Assembly: GCF_000513295.1 (NCBI RefSeq)
Contig: NC_023065.1
Span: forward strand, 3,969,001-4,033,000
Source of the DNA: Magnetospirillum gryphiswaldense MSR-1 v2
GTDB taxonomy: Bacteria; Pseudomonadota; Alphaproteobacteria; Rhodospirillales; Magnetospirillaceae
Length of the DNA stretch: 64,000 nucleotides
Reading direction: 5' to 3'
Shown: positions 37,420 to 45,526 of the stretch, in pieces
Layout of the letters: each line of letters starts with the position of its first letter
Numbering within the stretch: position 1 is the stretch's first letter
Program-made: the position numbers and the translations under genes
The notes under the pieces: generated by a model
Seen by the model: only the letters and a program-made list of their open reading frames with translations
Told to the model about the DNA's origin: nothing
Databases searched by the model: none

Positions 37420-38285
37420 GCGGCAATCCCTTCGCCCTCGACGATGCTTCCGCTTATGGCCGCTGGCGTGATCGGAAACTGACGGACAAGCCAAAAGCGC
37501 TCACCGATCTGGTGGTCGAGGTGGGCGATATGGCGGCATTGAGCCCTGCGGAACACGCTGCGCTGGGTGATCGTCTGCGTCGTGCCAACATGGTGATCTA
37601 TGCCGAAACCAAGCCCGTCCCAGGGCGGGACGACAAACAGGCGCTGGCCGCCTTGGGCCGCGCCTTCGGGCTGGTGTCGCTGGACCGCAATCATCTGGCC
37701 GACGATGACGGCATCACGCCCTTGGCGGTGGCCGCCGACGGCCCGCGCAGCCGCTATATCCCTTATACCGAACGGCCCATCGCCTGGCATACCGACGGCT
37801 ATTACAACCGACCGCAAGCCCGCGTGCGCGGTCTGATCCTGCATTGTGTCCGCCCGGCCGCGGCGGGCGGCGAAAATCGGCTGATGGACCCGGAGCTTTT
37901 GTATATCGCGCTACGCGAGCGAGACCCGGCACTGATCGCGGCGTTGAACCGCCCCGATGCCATGACCATTCCCGGTAACGAGGACGAGGGTATGACCCGC
38001 CCGGCGATGACCGGGCCGGTGTTCTTTGTCGAGGACGGGCGGCTGGGCATGCGCTATACGGCGCGGACCCGGTCGGTGGAATGGCACCCCGAAGCCGCCG
38101 CCGCCGCCCAGGTTATCCGCGATATCCTTGAAAGCGGCGCCGAATTGTTCACCGGCCTGTTGCAGCCGGGTTGGGGATTGCTGTGCAACAACGTGCTGCA
38201 CACGCGCGAACGCTTCACCGATGATCCGGCGCAGCCCCGTTTGCTGTACCGTGCCCGTTATCACGACGCCATCAGCGGCGTTTAG
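37416..38285 (+). CDS. TauD/TfdA-family Fe(II)/2-oxoglutarate dioxygenase
   Basis: The product has 289 residues from ATG 37416 (MSGNPFALDD). The iron facial triad is visible: His and Asp in WHTDGYYN and the distal His in NNVLHTRERFTDD. The 2-oxoglutarate-binding Arg is in LLYRARYHD. The family hydroxylates small molecules such as taurine or gamma-butyrobetaine; the substrate here is unknown. It diverges from the dsr operon and is coupled to the upstream 32-codon ORF. A 69-aa gene follows after 9 nt. A link to organic sulfur or to dsr function is an inference from neighbourhood. Confidence 0.85.
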   Translation: MSGNPFALDDASAYGRWRDRKLTDKPKALTDLVVEVGDMAALSPAEHAALGDRLRRANMVIYAETKPVPGRDDKQALAALGRAFGLVSLDRNHLADDDGITPLAVAADGPRSRYIPYTERPIAWHTDGYYNRPQARVRGLILHCVRPAAAGGENRLMDPELLYIALRERDPALIAALNRPDAMTIPGNEDEGMTRPAMTGPVFFVEDGRLGMRYTARTRSVEWHPEAAAAAQVIRDILESGAELFTGLLQPGWGLLCNNVLHTRERFTDDPAQPRLLYRARYHDAISGV

Positions 38286-38294
38286 GAGAAGTCG

Positions 38295-38504
38295 ATGTCC
38301 GAGGAAACCATCACCCCCCTGGCCGAGATCGAAGCGCCGTGGAGCCGGCATTTATCCTTGAGCGCGGTCGATCATGACAGCGGCCTGCGCATGCTACGGC
38401 TGCGCATCAAGGAGGGACGGGCACGCTTCACCATCATCGATCTGGATGAAAAGACGGCGCGCGAACTGGCCTCGCATCTTCAAGACTGGGCCAAGACGGA
38501 ATAA
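38295..38504 (+). CDS. Small conserved-looking protein, 69 aa, unrecognised
   Basis: The product reads MSEETITPLAEIEAPWSRHL and then beta-strand-like repeats (MLRLRIKEGRARFTIIDLD) and a helix (KTARELASHLQDWAK). AGGAGA stands at correct distance before the ATG. It has no Cys, no TM helix and no recognised domain. It is the last gene of the small-ORF/dioxygenase unit and converges on the Ala/Gln-rich gene (7-nt gap). It may be an accessory of the dioxygenase. Confidence 0.75.
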   Translation: MSEETITPLAEIEAPWSRHLSLSAVDHDSGLRMLRLRIKEGRARFTIIDLDEKTARELASHLQDWAKTE

Positions 38505-38511
38505 GGAGGAA

Positions 38512-39057
38512 TCAGCGCTGGAACGGGGCCAGCGAGCCGCGTACCCGATCCAGCGCTTGGCGCATTTCCGCCTGGAAACGTTGCGAGGTTTCCTGGGCGT
38601 ATTGCGCCTGTTGCGCCGGCATCTGCCGCAGCAATTGTTCGGTTGCCGCCTGGGTGCCGGCGATGCCGGCTTCGACCGCGTCGACCACGTCGTTGGCTTG
38701 CTTGATCTGGGTGTGGGCGGCCCCGGCCAGCACCTGGGCATCAACGGCGGCCAGCAGGTGGCCCAGGCCGGTGACGGCGTTCTTCAACTGGGCGCCGGCT
38801 GATGACACGGCGATGGCGGCGCCTTGCTGCACGGCGTTGTCGTTCAACTGCCGCACGGCGGCGATCATGGTTTGCAGTTGCTGGGTGATGTCGCCGGTCT
38901 GATTGCTGTCTTGCGGCTGGCGGCGGTCGCGGGCGCCGCCGGACTGTTCCGTCATGCGGGCGGAATCAGCGCTCACCTCGTCCGAAGCCGCCAATGCGGC
39001 GGATTCCGAACCGGGAGACAACGAACTCAGGAACGTGGCGATTCTGCCGATTCCCAT
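38512..39057 (-). CDS. Unrecognised Ala/Gln-rich helical protein
   Basis: The product has 181 residues from ATG 39057, which has GAGG eight nt upstream; a GTG at 39066 is in frame but too close to that site. Composition is Ala/Gln-rich with long helical, coiled-coil-like stretches (for example QLQTMIAAVRQLNDNAVQQG and TSQRFQAEMRQALDRVRG). There is no signal or TM helix. The N-terminal 45 residues look disordered. It superficially resembles phasin-like or chemoreceptor-like helices, but I assign no function. Confidence 0.65.
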   Translation of the reverse strand: MGIGRIATFLSSLSPGSESAALAASDEVSADSARMTEQSGGARDRRQPQDSNQTGDITQQLQTMIAAVRQLNDNAVQQGAAIAVSSAGAQLKNAVTGLGHLLAAVDAQVLAGAAHTQIKQANDVVDAVEAGIAGTQAATEQLLRQMPAQQAQYAQETSQRFQAEMRQALDRVRGSLAPFQR

Positions 39058-39142
39058 GAGTGACACCTCAAAGCAACGCCCTTTGGGCGCAATCAGGCAC
39101 CTACCTGAACCGAGCCAGCATACCCCTCTTTATCGCCGGTTT

Positions 39143-41605
39143 TCAATGTTTAGGCGCATGCCGCTCCCGCAGTATGGCGAAAGGCGAGGAATCCTGGGTC
39201 TTGATCGGTTTGGGCCGGGGCTTGGTGTGGCCTCGGCGCGGCATTTGCCAGCCTTGATCGCCCTGGCGCCAGCCCAGGACGGTCAAGGCTTGGTGTACCA
39301 TGTCCGCCTTGGCCGCCAGCATGGTCGCCAGCGGTGGCGGCAGGGCGAAGCCGTCGGGATGGGTGCGGGCCAGGGCGCGCAATTGGGCGGTGAAGCGTTC
39401 CAGCATATCGACGCGGACCGCCAGCCCGTCCAGGCAGCGATAGCCCAGGGCGGTCAGATAGGCCGGGGGCAGGGTGCCCACCGCTAGACTGACCTGGCCA
39501 TTGGGCAGCCAGGGCGGCAGGGGCTGGTCCGCATGGGCCGCCCATAATTGTGCCCGCAGCATTTGGGCATGGGTTTTCAGCAGCGCCGGGATGAACACGC
39601 TTTCCAGTCCCAGGCGGATGTCTTGGGCCGCCAGGATGCGGCGGTCGGTTTCGGTCAAGGTCGCCACCTGGGCCTCCGCCTCGGCCCGTGATGTCGAGCC
39701 CAGACCCTCGGCCAGTTGATGCAGCAAGCCGCGACCTGCGCCTGATAATTCAGCCGGTGGGGTCAACAGCGGGGCGAAAACCGGGGCGATGGCGGTGATG
39801 ACGAATTGATTCAGTCGCCTTTGCACGCGTTCGCGCTGGGCCGGCTCCAGCAGATCGGTGGGCAGTAATTCCGCCTGTGGCGACAGGCGGTCATGACCGG
39901 TCGCCAGCCGCGCCACCGCCTGCCCATCCCACAGCACGTGGCCGTGGCGGTCCAGCGCGAAGGATTGATCGTCGTCCGCCACCAGCCGCGCCACCCGGGC
40001 GGCCATTTCCGGTTTCAGCGAGCGGGCGGCGGCGGCCAGCACCGCCTTGGCCGCCACCGCGCCCTCGGCGCTGTCGGCGGCGAAGCGGAAGCCGTCGAGA
40101 TGACCGACAAACTGGCCTTCCACCAGCACCTCGCCCGATTTGGCCACGGCGCCGAGCAAATGGGCGTCGTCGCGCATGGCGCGCACCAGCACCGAGGTGC
40201 GGCGGTCGACGAAACGCTGGGTCAGGCAATGGTGCAGGGCGTCGGACAGCTTGTCCTCGATCACCCGGGTTTTTTCTTGCCAATGGGCGGGATCGGTCAC
40301 CCAATCGGCGCGATGGGAAACATAGGTCCAGGTGCGCACATGGGCGATACGGGCCAAAAGCGTGTCCATCTCGCCGTCGCTGCGGTCCAGTCGGGCCACG
40401 TGATTGGCCAGCCAATCGGTGGGCAACCGCCGCCCCGGTCCGCACAGATGGCGGAAAATCTGGCCCAGCAGCCGGGTGTGGTTGTCGGCCATCACCTTGC
40501 GGAAGTCGGGCACCTGACAGACGTCCCATAACAGCTTGACCCGCTCGGGATGGGTGGTCAGCGCCTTGATCCCGTCATCGGCGGCCAGGATGGTCAGGGC
40601 TTGCTGGTCATCGGCCTCGCGCGCACGGATCAGGCCCTTGGCCTCGGGGGCGCGGTCCAGGCTGGCCAGCAGGGCTTCGGTGCTGGTGAAGCGCAGATCG
40701 GCATTGCGCCACGACAACGCCGCAAGCGGCTGAAATTTGTGGTTTTCCACCGCCTCGACCACATCCGCATCGATGCCGGCGATATCGGCGGTGGTGCCGA
40801 AGGTGCCGTCGTTCATGTGGCGGCCGGCGCGCCCGGCGATCTGGGCGATCTCGGTGGCGGCCAGCGGGCGCGGGCTGCGTCCGTCGAACTTGCGCAGGCC
40901 GGCGAAGGCCACATGGTCCACATCCATGTTGAGCCCCATGCCGATGGCATCGGTGGCGACGATGTAATCCACCTCGCCCGCCTGATAAAGCCCGATCTGG
41001 GCGTTGCGGGTGCGGGGACTGAGCGCGCCCAATACCACCGCCGCGCCGCCCCGTTGCCGCCGCACATATTCGGCCATGGCATAGACTTCCGACGCCGAAA
41101 AGGCGACCACGGCGGAGCGGGGCGGCAGCCGGTTCAGCTTTTTCGCCCCGGCATAGGTCAGTGATGACAGGCGCGGGCGGGAGGAATATTCCACCCCCGG
41201 CACCAGCCGGCGCATCAGCGGCTTGATGGTTTCGGCCCCCAGGAACACGGTTTCCTCGGTCCCACGGGCATTGAGCAGGCGGTCGGTGAAGATGTGGCCG
41301 CGTTCCGGGTCGGCGCACAGCTGAATTTCGTCCACCGCCAAAAAGGCGACACGGCGGTCCAGCGGCATGGATTCGACGGTACAGACGAACCAGCGGGGAT
41401 GGGCGGGGATGATCTTTTCCTCGCCGGTGATCAGGGCCACCTGCGCCACGCCCTTGGCCTTGACGATGCGGTCGTAATTTTCCCGCGCTAGCAGGCGCAG
41501 GGGAAAGCCGATCATGCCCGAGGCATGGCCGAGCATGCGGTCGATGGCAAAATGGGTCTTGCCGGTATTGGTCGGCCCGAGGACGGCCAGCACCCGCCCC
41601 GCCAT
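39143..41605 (-). CDS. SUV3-like ATP-dependent RNA helicase
   Basis: The 820-residue protein matches the mitochondrial SUV3 architecture found in alphaproteobacteria. It has Walker A GPTNTGKTHFAID, Walker B AVDEIQLCAD, motif III FLGAETIKPL, and motifs IV-VI including ATDAIGMGLNMDVDHV and IAQIAGRAGRH, followed by a long helical C-terminal region and a basic tail. SUV3 degrades and unwinds RNA with polynucleotide phosphorylase in mitochondria; a role in RNA turnover here is inferred. It starts at 41605, 4 nt after the queD-like gene stop. Confidence 0.88.
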   Translation of the reverse strand: MAGRVLAVLGPTNTGKTHFAIDRMLGHASGMIGFPLRLLARENYDRIVKAKGVAQVALITGEEKIIPAHPRWFVCTVESMPLDRRVAFLAVDEIQLCADPERGHIFTDRLLNARGTEETVFLGAETIKPLMRRLVPGVEYSSRPRLSSLTYAGAKKLNRLPPRSAVVAFSASEVYAMAEYVRRQRGGAAVVLGALSPRTRNAQIGLYQAGEVDYIVATDAIGMGLNMDVDHVAFAGLRKFDGRSPRPLAATEIAQIAGRAGRHMNDGTFGTTADIAGIDADVVEAVENHKFQPLAALSWRNADLRFTSTEALLASLDRAPEAKGLIRAREADDQQALTILAADDGIKALTTHPERVKLLWDVCQVPDFRKVMADNHTRLLGQIFRHLCGPGRRLPTDWLANHVARLDRSDGEMDTLLARIAHVRTWTYVSHRADWVTDPAHWQEKTRVIEDKLSDALHHCLTQRFVDRRTSVLVRAMRDDAHLLGAVAKSGEVLVEGQFVGHLDGFRFAADSAEGAVAAKAVLAAAARSLKPEMAARVARLVADDDQSFALDRHGHVLWDGQAVARLATGHDRLSPQAELLPTDLLEPAQRERVQRRLNQFVITAIAPVFAPLLTPPAELSGAGRGLLHQLAEGLGSTSRAEAEAQVATLTETDRRILAAQDIRLGLESVFIPALLKTHAQMLRAQLWAAHADQPLPPWLPNGQVSLAVGTLPPAYLTALGYRCLDGLAVRVDMLERFTAQLRALARTHPDGFALPPPLATMLAAKADMVHQALTVLGWRQGDQGWQMPRRGHTKPRPKPIKTQDSSPFAILRERHAPKH

Positions 41606-41609
41606 GGCC

Positions 41610-42140
41610 CTATTCCCCGTATTCGGCGGCGCAGTTGGGGGTCTCGAACACGCGGACCAGCAGCAGCCGGGCGGCACCACCGGAACGCTGTTTTACCGGT
41701 TCGGCCAGTTTGACGAACCAGTGCCGGGCCAGGCATTCGGCGGTGGGCTGGAACGGCACCACCGTCAGCTTGGTCATCAGCTGGGTCCTGGTGGTGGTGG
41801 CCTCGCCCTTTTCCCGCACCTGGGCTTCCAGATCGGCCAGCCATTCCGCCGTGTCGTTGCCCGTGGGGGCGAACATGGTCAGCAGCTCCACATCGGCCAG
41901 GGCGGCGATGAAGCCATGATCGCACGGCTCGTCGATGGCCTTCAGCATCTCTTCCTTGAGAAAGCCGAAATCCAGGACCATGTCGGTCTGTTCGCCGTCA
42001 TGGTGCAGGTCGACGGCTTCGCACACCGCTTCGATGCCATACCGGTGGCCGTGCACGTGCCGGCACTTGGACCCGTGGGTCATGATGCGGTGGCCGGCAT
42101 CGATCTCGATGCGGCGGGAAATGCGGTAGGGCGCGGACAT
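41610..42140 (-). CDS. queD: 6-carboxytetrahydropterin synthase (QueD family)
   Basis: The product has 176 residues. Zinc ligands and active site are visible: AGHRIM, CRHVHGHRYG (C-x3-H-x-H), CDHGF and PTAECLARHW. QueD makes 6-carboxy-tetrahydropterin for queuosine/preQ0. It is longer than the roughly 120-residue core because of an acidic/loop insertion around residues 85-125. It lies 4 nt after queE. queC and queF are not in the window. Confidence 0.9.
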   Translation of the reverse strand: MSAPYRISRRIEIDAGHRIMTHGSKCRHVHGHRYGIEAVCEAVDLHHDGEQTDMVLDFGFLKEEMLKAIDEPCDHGFIAALADVELLTMFAPTGNDTAEWLADLEAQVREKGEATTTRTQLMTKLTVVPFQPTAECLARHWFVKLAEPVKQRSGGAARLLLVRVFETPNCAAEYGE

Positions 42141-42144
42141 GTGG

Positions 42145-42777
42145 TTACGGAATTCCCAAAATCTTGTGAGTCTGCAAACTGAGCCGCCAGCGCGGATGGG
42201 TCAAGCAATAGGCGACGCAGGCCTGAAGATGGGCGGCTTGGGCGGCGGAATCACCAGGGACGTCCTTGGGTTGAAGAAAATAATGCCGAAACGGCATTTT
42301 CTCGAACCGTGTCGGATCGATGCCGTCTTGCGGCCATACCAGCTTGATTTCGTCGCCGGCGACGGTTTCCAAGTCCTGCCCGGCCTTGGGGCTGACGCAG
42401 ACCCAGTCGATGCCGGGCGGCAAACTGATGGTGCCGTTGGTTTCCACCGCGATTTCCAGGCCCCAGAAGTGCAACGCCTGGATCAGCGCTTCGTCCAGTT
42501 GCAGGCCGGGTTCGCCGCCGGTGATCACCACCAGGGGCTGACCGCCGCCGCCCTTGGGCCACAAAGCGGCGACGGCGCCGGCTAGAGCGTCCGCGTCGGC
42601 ATATTTGTCGCCGCCGACGAAATCGGTGTCGCAGAACGGGCATTGGGCGGTGGCGCGGTCGGCCTCGCGCCCACTCCACAGATTGCAGCCGGCGAAACGC
42701 AGGAAAATCGCGGCACGCCCCGCCTGCCCGCCTTCGCCCTGCAAGGTGTAGAATAGTTCCTTGACCTTATAGGCCAT
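42145..42777 (-). CDS. queE: 7-carboxy-7-deazaguanine synthase QueE
   Basis: This radical SAM enzyme has 210 residues. The cluster motif is the QueE-specific form C-x14-C-x2-C: Cys in AGCNLWSG, then CPFCDTDF. Also present are FYTLQGEGGQAGR near the start and ITGGEPGLQLD for SAM binding. It converts 6-carboxytetrahydropterin to CDG in queuosine synthesis, consistent with queD next door. The start MAYKVKELFYT is at 42777. Confidence 0.95.
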   Translation of the reverse strand: MAYKVKELFYTLQGEGGQAGRAAIFLRFAGCNLWSGREADRATAQCPFCDTDFVGGDKYADADALAGAVAALWPKGGGGQPLVVITGGEPGLQLDEALIQALHFWGLEIAVETNGTISLPPGIDWVCVSPKAGQDLETVAGDEIKLVWPQDGIDPTRFEKMPFRHYFLQPKDVPGDSAAQAAHLQACVAYCLTHPRWRLSLQTHKILGIP

Positions 42778-42881
42778 GGCGTGACTCCAAAGTCCTTTTT
42801 ACCAAGCCCGAGCGGCGGCGTTTGGAGTCGGAGACGTGTGCTCCGCACACAGCCGCCCGTCCCGGGCGCGCCAAGGGCAAA

Positions 42882-42909
42882 CACTGACATGGCTGAGGCC
42901 ATGTCAGTG
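42882..42909 (-). terminator. 12-bp hairpin spanning the stop codon of the 113-aa gene
   Basis: CACTGACATGGC (42882-42893) pairs perfectly with GCCATGTCAGTG (42898-42909) around TGAG. The TGA stop (42904-42906) lies within the upstream arm of the minus-strand transcript. TTTGCCC follows, so termination is plausible but the T-tract is weak. A smaller GTGTGC-TCC-GCACAC hairpin is at 42836-42850. Confidence 0.6.
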
Positions 42910-43245
42910 ATCGCTGCCGTGCAAAATCGCGCCGGTCGGCCCGACATCATAATTCTGGCCATCGACGGTCAGGGTGACGGCATGGGGGAAGACGGCGCGG
43001 ATCAGGCCCTTGCGTTCCAAGGCCACCCACACCGCCGGATTGGTCAGGCCGGAGGCGTCCTTGGTCATCGCCACCTTGTTGCCCACGTGGAAGTGGTTGC
43101 CGTGCGGACGCGGCAGGGTGGTCAACAGCTTGTCGCCATTATCTTGGACTTGCGAGGTTTCCGGGTAACGGGCCAGTTCCTGGAACAAAACCAGGGTCTT
43201 CAGCTGCAACGGGTTGAGCTTGAGCGGGTTGACTTTCGGCGGCAT
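42904..43245 (-). CDS. Unrecognised small protein, 113 aa
   Basis: The product starts MPPKVNPLKLNPLQLKTLVL and includes LPRPHGNHFHVGNKVAMTKDA, a His-rich centre that could bind metal. The end is HGSDH. There is no TM segment and no recognised domain. It lies between rsmE and queE on the same strand; a 126-nt gap with hairpins separates it from queE. It looks like a genuine conserved hypothetical by its codon use and compact position, but function is unknown. Confidence 0.75.
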   Translation of the reverse strand: MPPKVNPLKLNPLQLKTLVLFQELARYPETSQVQDNGDKLLTTLPRPHGNHFHVGNKVAMTKDASGLTNPAVWVALERKGLIRAVFPHAVTLTVDGQNYDVGPTGAILHGSDH

Positions 43246-43275
43246 CTCGGGCTCTCCGGGGGAAGGGGGCGCGCA

Positions 43276-44013
43276 TTATGAAGCACGCGGGCGCCGGTTC
43301 CAATCCCCAAGCAGCGCCTGCACCACCGATAAGGCGGCGATGGCGGCGGTTTCGGCCCTGAGGATACGTGGCCCCAGGCTGACCGGCACAGCGAAGGGCA
43401 GGCGGGCCAGCATGGCCCGCTCGCTGTCGTCGAAGCCGCCCTCGGGGCCGGTCAGCACCGCCAGCGGCCCCGGTTGCAGGTTGTTCAAGGCCTGATTGAT
43501 GGGGGCGCCGCCACCGCTTTCATCCAGGAACACAAGCGGGCGGGCCGCATCCCAGCCGGCCAGCGCCTTGGCCAAATCCGTCGGCTCGCGCATTTCCGGC
43601 ACGCTCAGGCGTTCGCATTGCTCCGCCGCCTCGACCATATTGGCGGCCAGACGGTCGGTGTTGACCCGGCTCATCACCGTGCGGTGGGTGAAGACCGGCC
43701 ACAGGGCCGAGATGCCCAGTTCGGTGGCTTTTTCCGCCACCAGATCGATGCAATCCTTTTTAATGGGGGCGGCCAGCAGCCACAGATCGGGCTCGGGCGT
43801 TTGCGGGCGGCTTTGGCTTTGCACCTGGAGGGTCACGCTGGCCTTGGCCACCTTGTCCAGACGGCCCCGCCATTCGCCGTCGCGGCCATTGAACAAGGCG
43901 ACATCCTCGCCCGCTTTTACCCGCATGACGTTGGCAAGGTAGTGCGACTGGTCCTTGTCGAGGCCGATCAGGGTGTCGGCGGACAGGTCGTTGGCGACGA
44001 ACAGGCGGATCAC
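43276..44013 (-). CDS. rsmE: 16S rRNA (uracil(1498)-N3)-methyltransferase RsmE
   Basis: This SPOUT methyltransferase has 245 residues. The trefoil-knot SAM site is seen in VLTGPEGGFDDSER and LGPRILRAETA, and the N-terminal PUA-like part contains QSHYLANVMRVKAGEDVALF. It methylates U1498 of 16S rRNA. The GTG start at 44013 overlaps the nfeD stop (GTGA). I rejected longer upstream reading because it would duplicate nfeD sequence. Confidence 0.93.
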   Translation of the reverse strand: MIRLFVANDLSADTLIGLDKDQSHYLANVMRVKAGEDVALFNGRDGEWRGRLDKVAKASVTLQVQSQSRPQTPEPDLWLLAAPIKKDCIDLVAEKATELGISALWPVFTHRTVMSRVNTDRLAANMVEAAEQCERLSVPEMREPTDLAKALAGWDAARPLVFLDESGGGAPINQALNNLQPGPLAVLTGPEGGFDDSERAMLARLPFAVPVSLGPRILRAETAAIAALSVVQALLGDWNRRPRAS

Positions 44014-44447
44014 GGCGCCGGCTCCACCCGCAGGATAATGCCCTCGGCGCCGATCACCCTGACGCGGGAGCCGGTGGGCAGATCGGGGCCGGACACCTTC
44101 CAGGTGGCGTCGCCCAGGCGCATGCGGCCATAGCCGTCGAGGATGGGGGTGTCCAGGGTGTGGATTGTTCCCACCAACTGGGCGGCGCGCTTGTTGAGCA
44201 AGGGGGCGTCGCTGGCTGGGGTTTTCAGGCGTGCGTACAATTTGCGCCCGCCCACCGCCGCCAGCACGGTGAGGGCGGCGAAGATGCCAGCGTGGATTTC
44301 CCAGCCCAGGGACGGCGCCATATAGGCGACCATGCCGGTGAGAAAGGCCGCGATGCCCGGCCACAACAGATAGGTGCCGGGCAGCATGGCCTCGGCCCCG
44401 ATCAGCAGGATGCCGGCGATCAGCCAATGCCAGAACACGGGCTGCAT
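44010..44447 (-). CDS. NfeD family protein, short form
   Basis: This membrane protein has 145 residues, N-terminal TM helices (WLIAGILLIGAEAMLPGTYL, AAFLTGMVAYM, IFAALTVLAAVGG) and a C-terminal OB-like domain (LDTPILDGYGRMRLGDATWKV). NfeD proteins pair with SPFH proteins in membrane microdomains; an SPFH gene is 2 nt upstream. The family's function is poorly defined. Confidence 0.9.
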   Translation of the reverse strand: MQPVFWHWLIAGILLIGAEAMLPGTYLLWPGIAAFLTGMVAYMAPSLGWEIHAGIFAALTVLAAVGGRKLYARLKTPASDAPLLNKRAAQLVGTIHTLDTPILDGYGRMRLGDATWKVSGPDLPTGSRVRVIGAEGIILRVEPAP

Positions 44448-44449
44448 GG

Positions 44450-45412
44450 TCAGGCTCCGCTATTGGGCAGGCCGGTGCGGCGGGGTTTTTGCGCCGTTTC
44501 GGCCATGGCATCCTTGGCGATCTCGGCGATGCCGGCGACCGCGCCGATGATGCCCGATGCCTCCAGCGGCATCATGATCAGTTTCTGATTGGGGGCCGAG
44601 GCCACCTTCTCCAGCGCCGCCACATAGCGTTGGGCGATGAAGTAATTGACGGCGGTGGTTTCGCCGCCGGCCACCGCCTTCGACACCATTTCCACCGCCT
44701 TGGCCTCGGCCTCGGCCTCACGTTCACGCGCTTCGGCGTCGCGGAAGGCGGCTTCGCGCCGGCCCTCGGCCGCCAGGATCTGCGCCTGCTTCTGGCCTTC
44801 CGCCTTCAACACCTCGGCCTGACGCAGGCCTTCGGCTTCCAGCACGGCCGCGCGCTTGTCGCGTTCCGCCTTCATCTGCCGGGCCATGGAATCGACCAGA
44901 TCGCGCGGCGGCGCGATGTCCTTGATCTCGATGCGGGTGACCTTGACGCCCCAGGGCTGGGTCGCCTCGTCGACCACGGTCAGCAGCTTGGTGTTGATCT
45001 GGTCGCGCTGGCTCAACAACTCGTCCAGGTCCATGCCGCCCATCACCGTGCGGATATTGGTCATGATCAGGTTCAAGGTCGCCACTTGCAGGTTGGAGAC
45101 CTCGTACGCCGCCCGCGCGGTGTCGAGCACCTGGAAGAACACTACCCCGTCCACCGTCACCATGGCGTTGTCGCGGGTGATGATTTCCTGGCTGGGGACG
45201 TCGAGCACCTGCTCCATCACGTTGAGCTTGCGCCCGACGCGGTCGACCAGGGGAATGATCAGGTGCAGGCCGGGGGGCAGGGTGCGGGTGTAGCGGCCAA
45301 AGCGTTCGACGGTGAATTCATAGCCCTGCGGCACCACCTTGATGCCCATGAACACGATGATCAGGCCCAAAGCCACCAGGGCCAGGGCAAAGGCCGCCAT
45401 TTCCATGATCAT
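44450..45412 (-). CDS. SPFH/band 7 membrane protein (QmcA/stomatin-like)
   Basis: The product has 320 residues. It has one N-terminal TM helix (FALALVALGLIIVFMGI), an SPFH domain (VVPQGYEFTVERFGRYTRT...VDSMARQMKAERDKR) and an Ala/Glu-rich coiled coil (AEGLRQAEVLKAEGQKQA). Such proteins oligomerise into membrane assemblies and often associate with NfeD, encoded downstream. ATG at 45412 is used; ATG at 45406 is in frame. The gene diverges from gpsA. Confidence 0.92.
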   Translation of the reverse strand: MIMEMAAFALALVALGLIIVFMGIKVVPQGYEFTVERFGRYTRTLPPGLHLIIPLVDRVGRKLNVMEQVLDVPSQEIITRDNAMVTVDGVVFFQVLDTARAAYEVSNLQVATLNLIMTNIRTVMGGMDLDELLSQRDQINTKLLTVVDEATQPWGVKVTRIEIKDIAPPRDLVDSMARQMKAERDKRAAVLEAEGLRQAEVLKAEGQKQAQILAAEGRREAAFRDAEAREREAEAEAKAVEMVSKAVAGGETTAVNYFIAQRYVAALEKVASAPNQKLIMMPLEASGIIGAVAGIAEIAKDAMAETAQKPRRTGLPNSGA

Positions 45413-45450
45413 TCATCCCGCGTTGATTGCAACGGCAACCAGCTTAACCC

Positions 45451-45465
45451 CAACCGTCCCGGTTG
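45451..45465. promoter_or_regulatory. Perfect inverted repeat in the SPFH/gpsA divergent region
   Basis: CAACCG (45451-45456) and CGGTTG (45460-45465) are perfect complements with a 3-nt spacer, just upstream of the gpsA -35 box. It may be a regulator site serving either gene. Confidence 0.3.
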
Positions 45466-45468
45466 TCG

Positions 45469-45498
45469 TTGACCAAGTGTTTCGGCCCAAGGCATAAC
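45469..45498 (+). promoter_or_regulatory. Candidate gpsA promoter
   Basis: TTGACC (45469-45474), an 18-bp spacer and CATAAC (45493-45498) precede the gpsA ATG by 28 nt. Confidence 0.4.
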
Positions 45499-45526
45499 CC
45501 TGGGACAGAAAACAAGGGGAAGCGGC

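Noticed and set aside
42778-42903. A tRNA or structured RNA between queE and the 113-aa gene
   Set aside because: The two hairpins do not form a cloverleaf and no anticodon arm is seen; a terminator role fits better.
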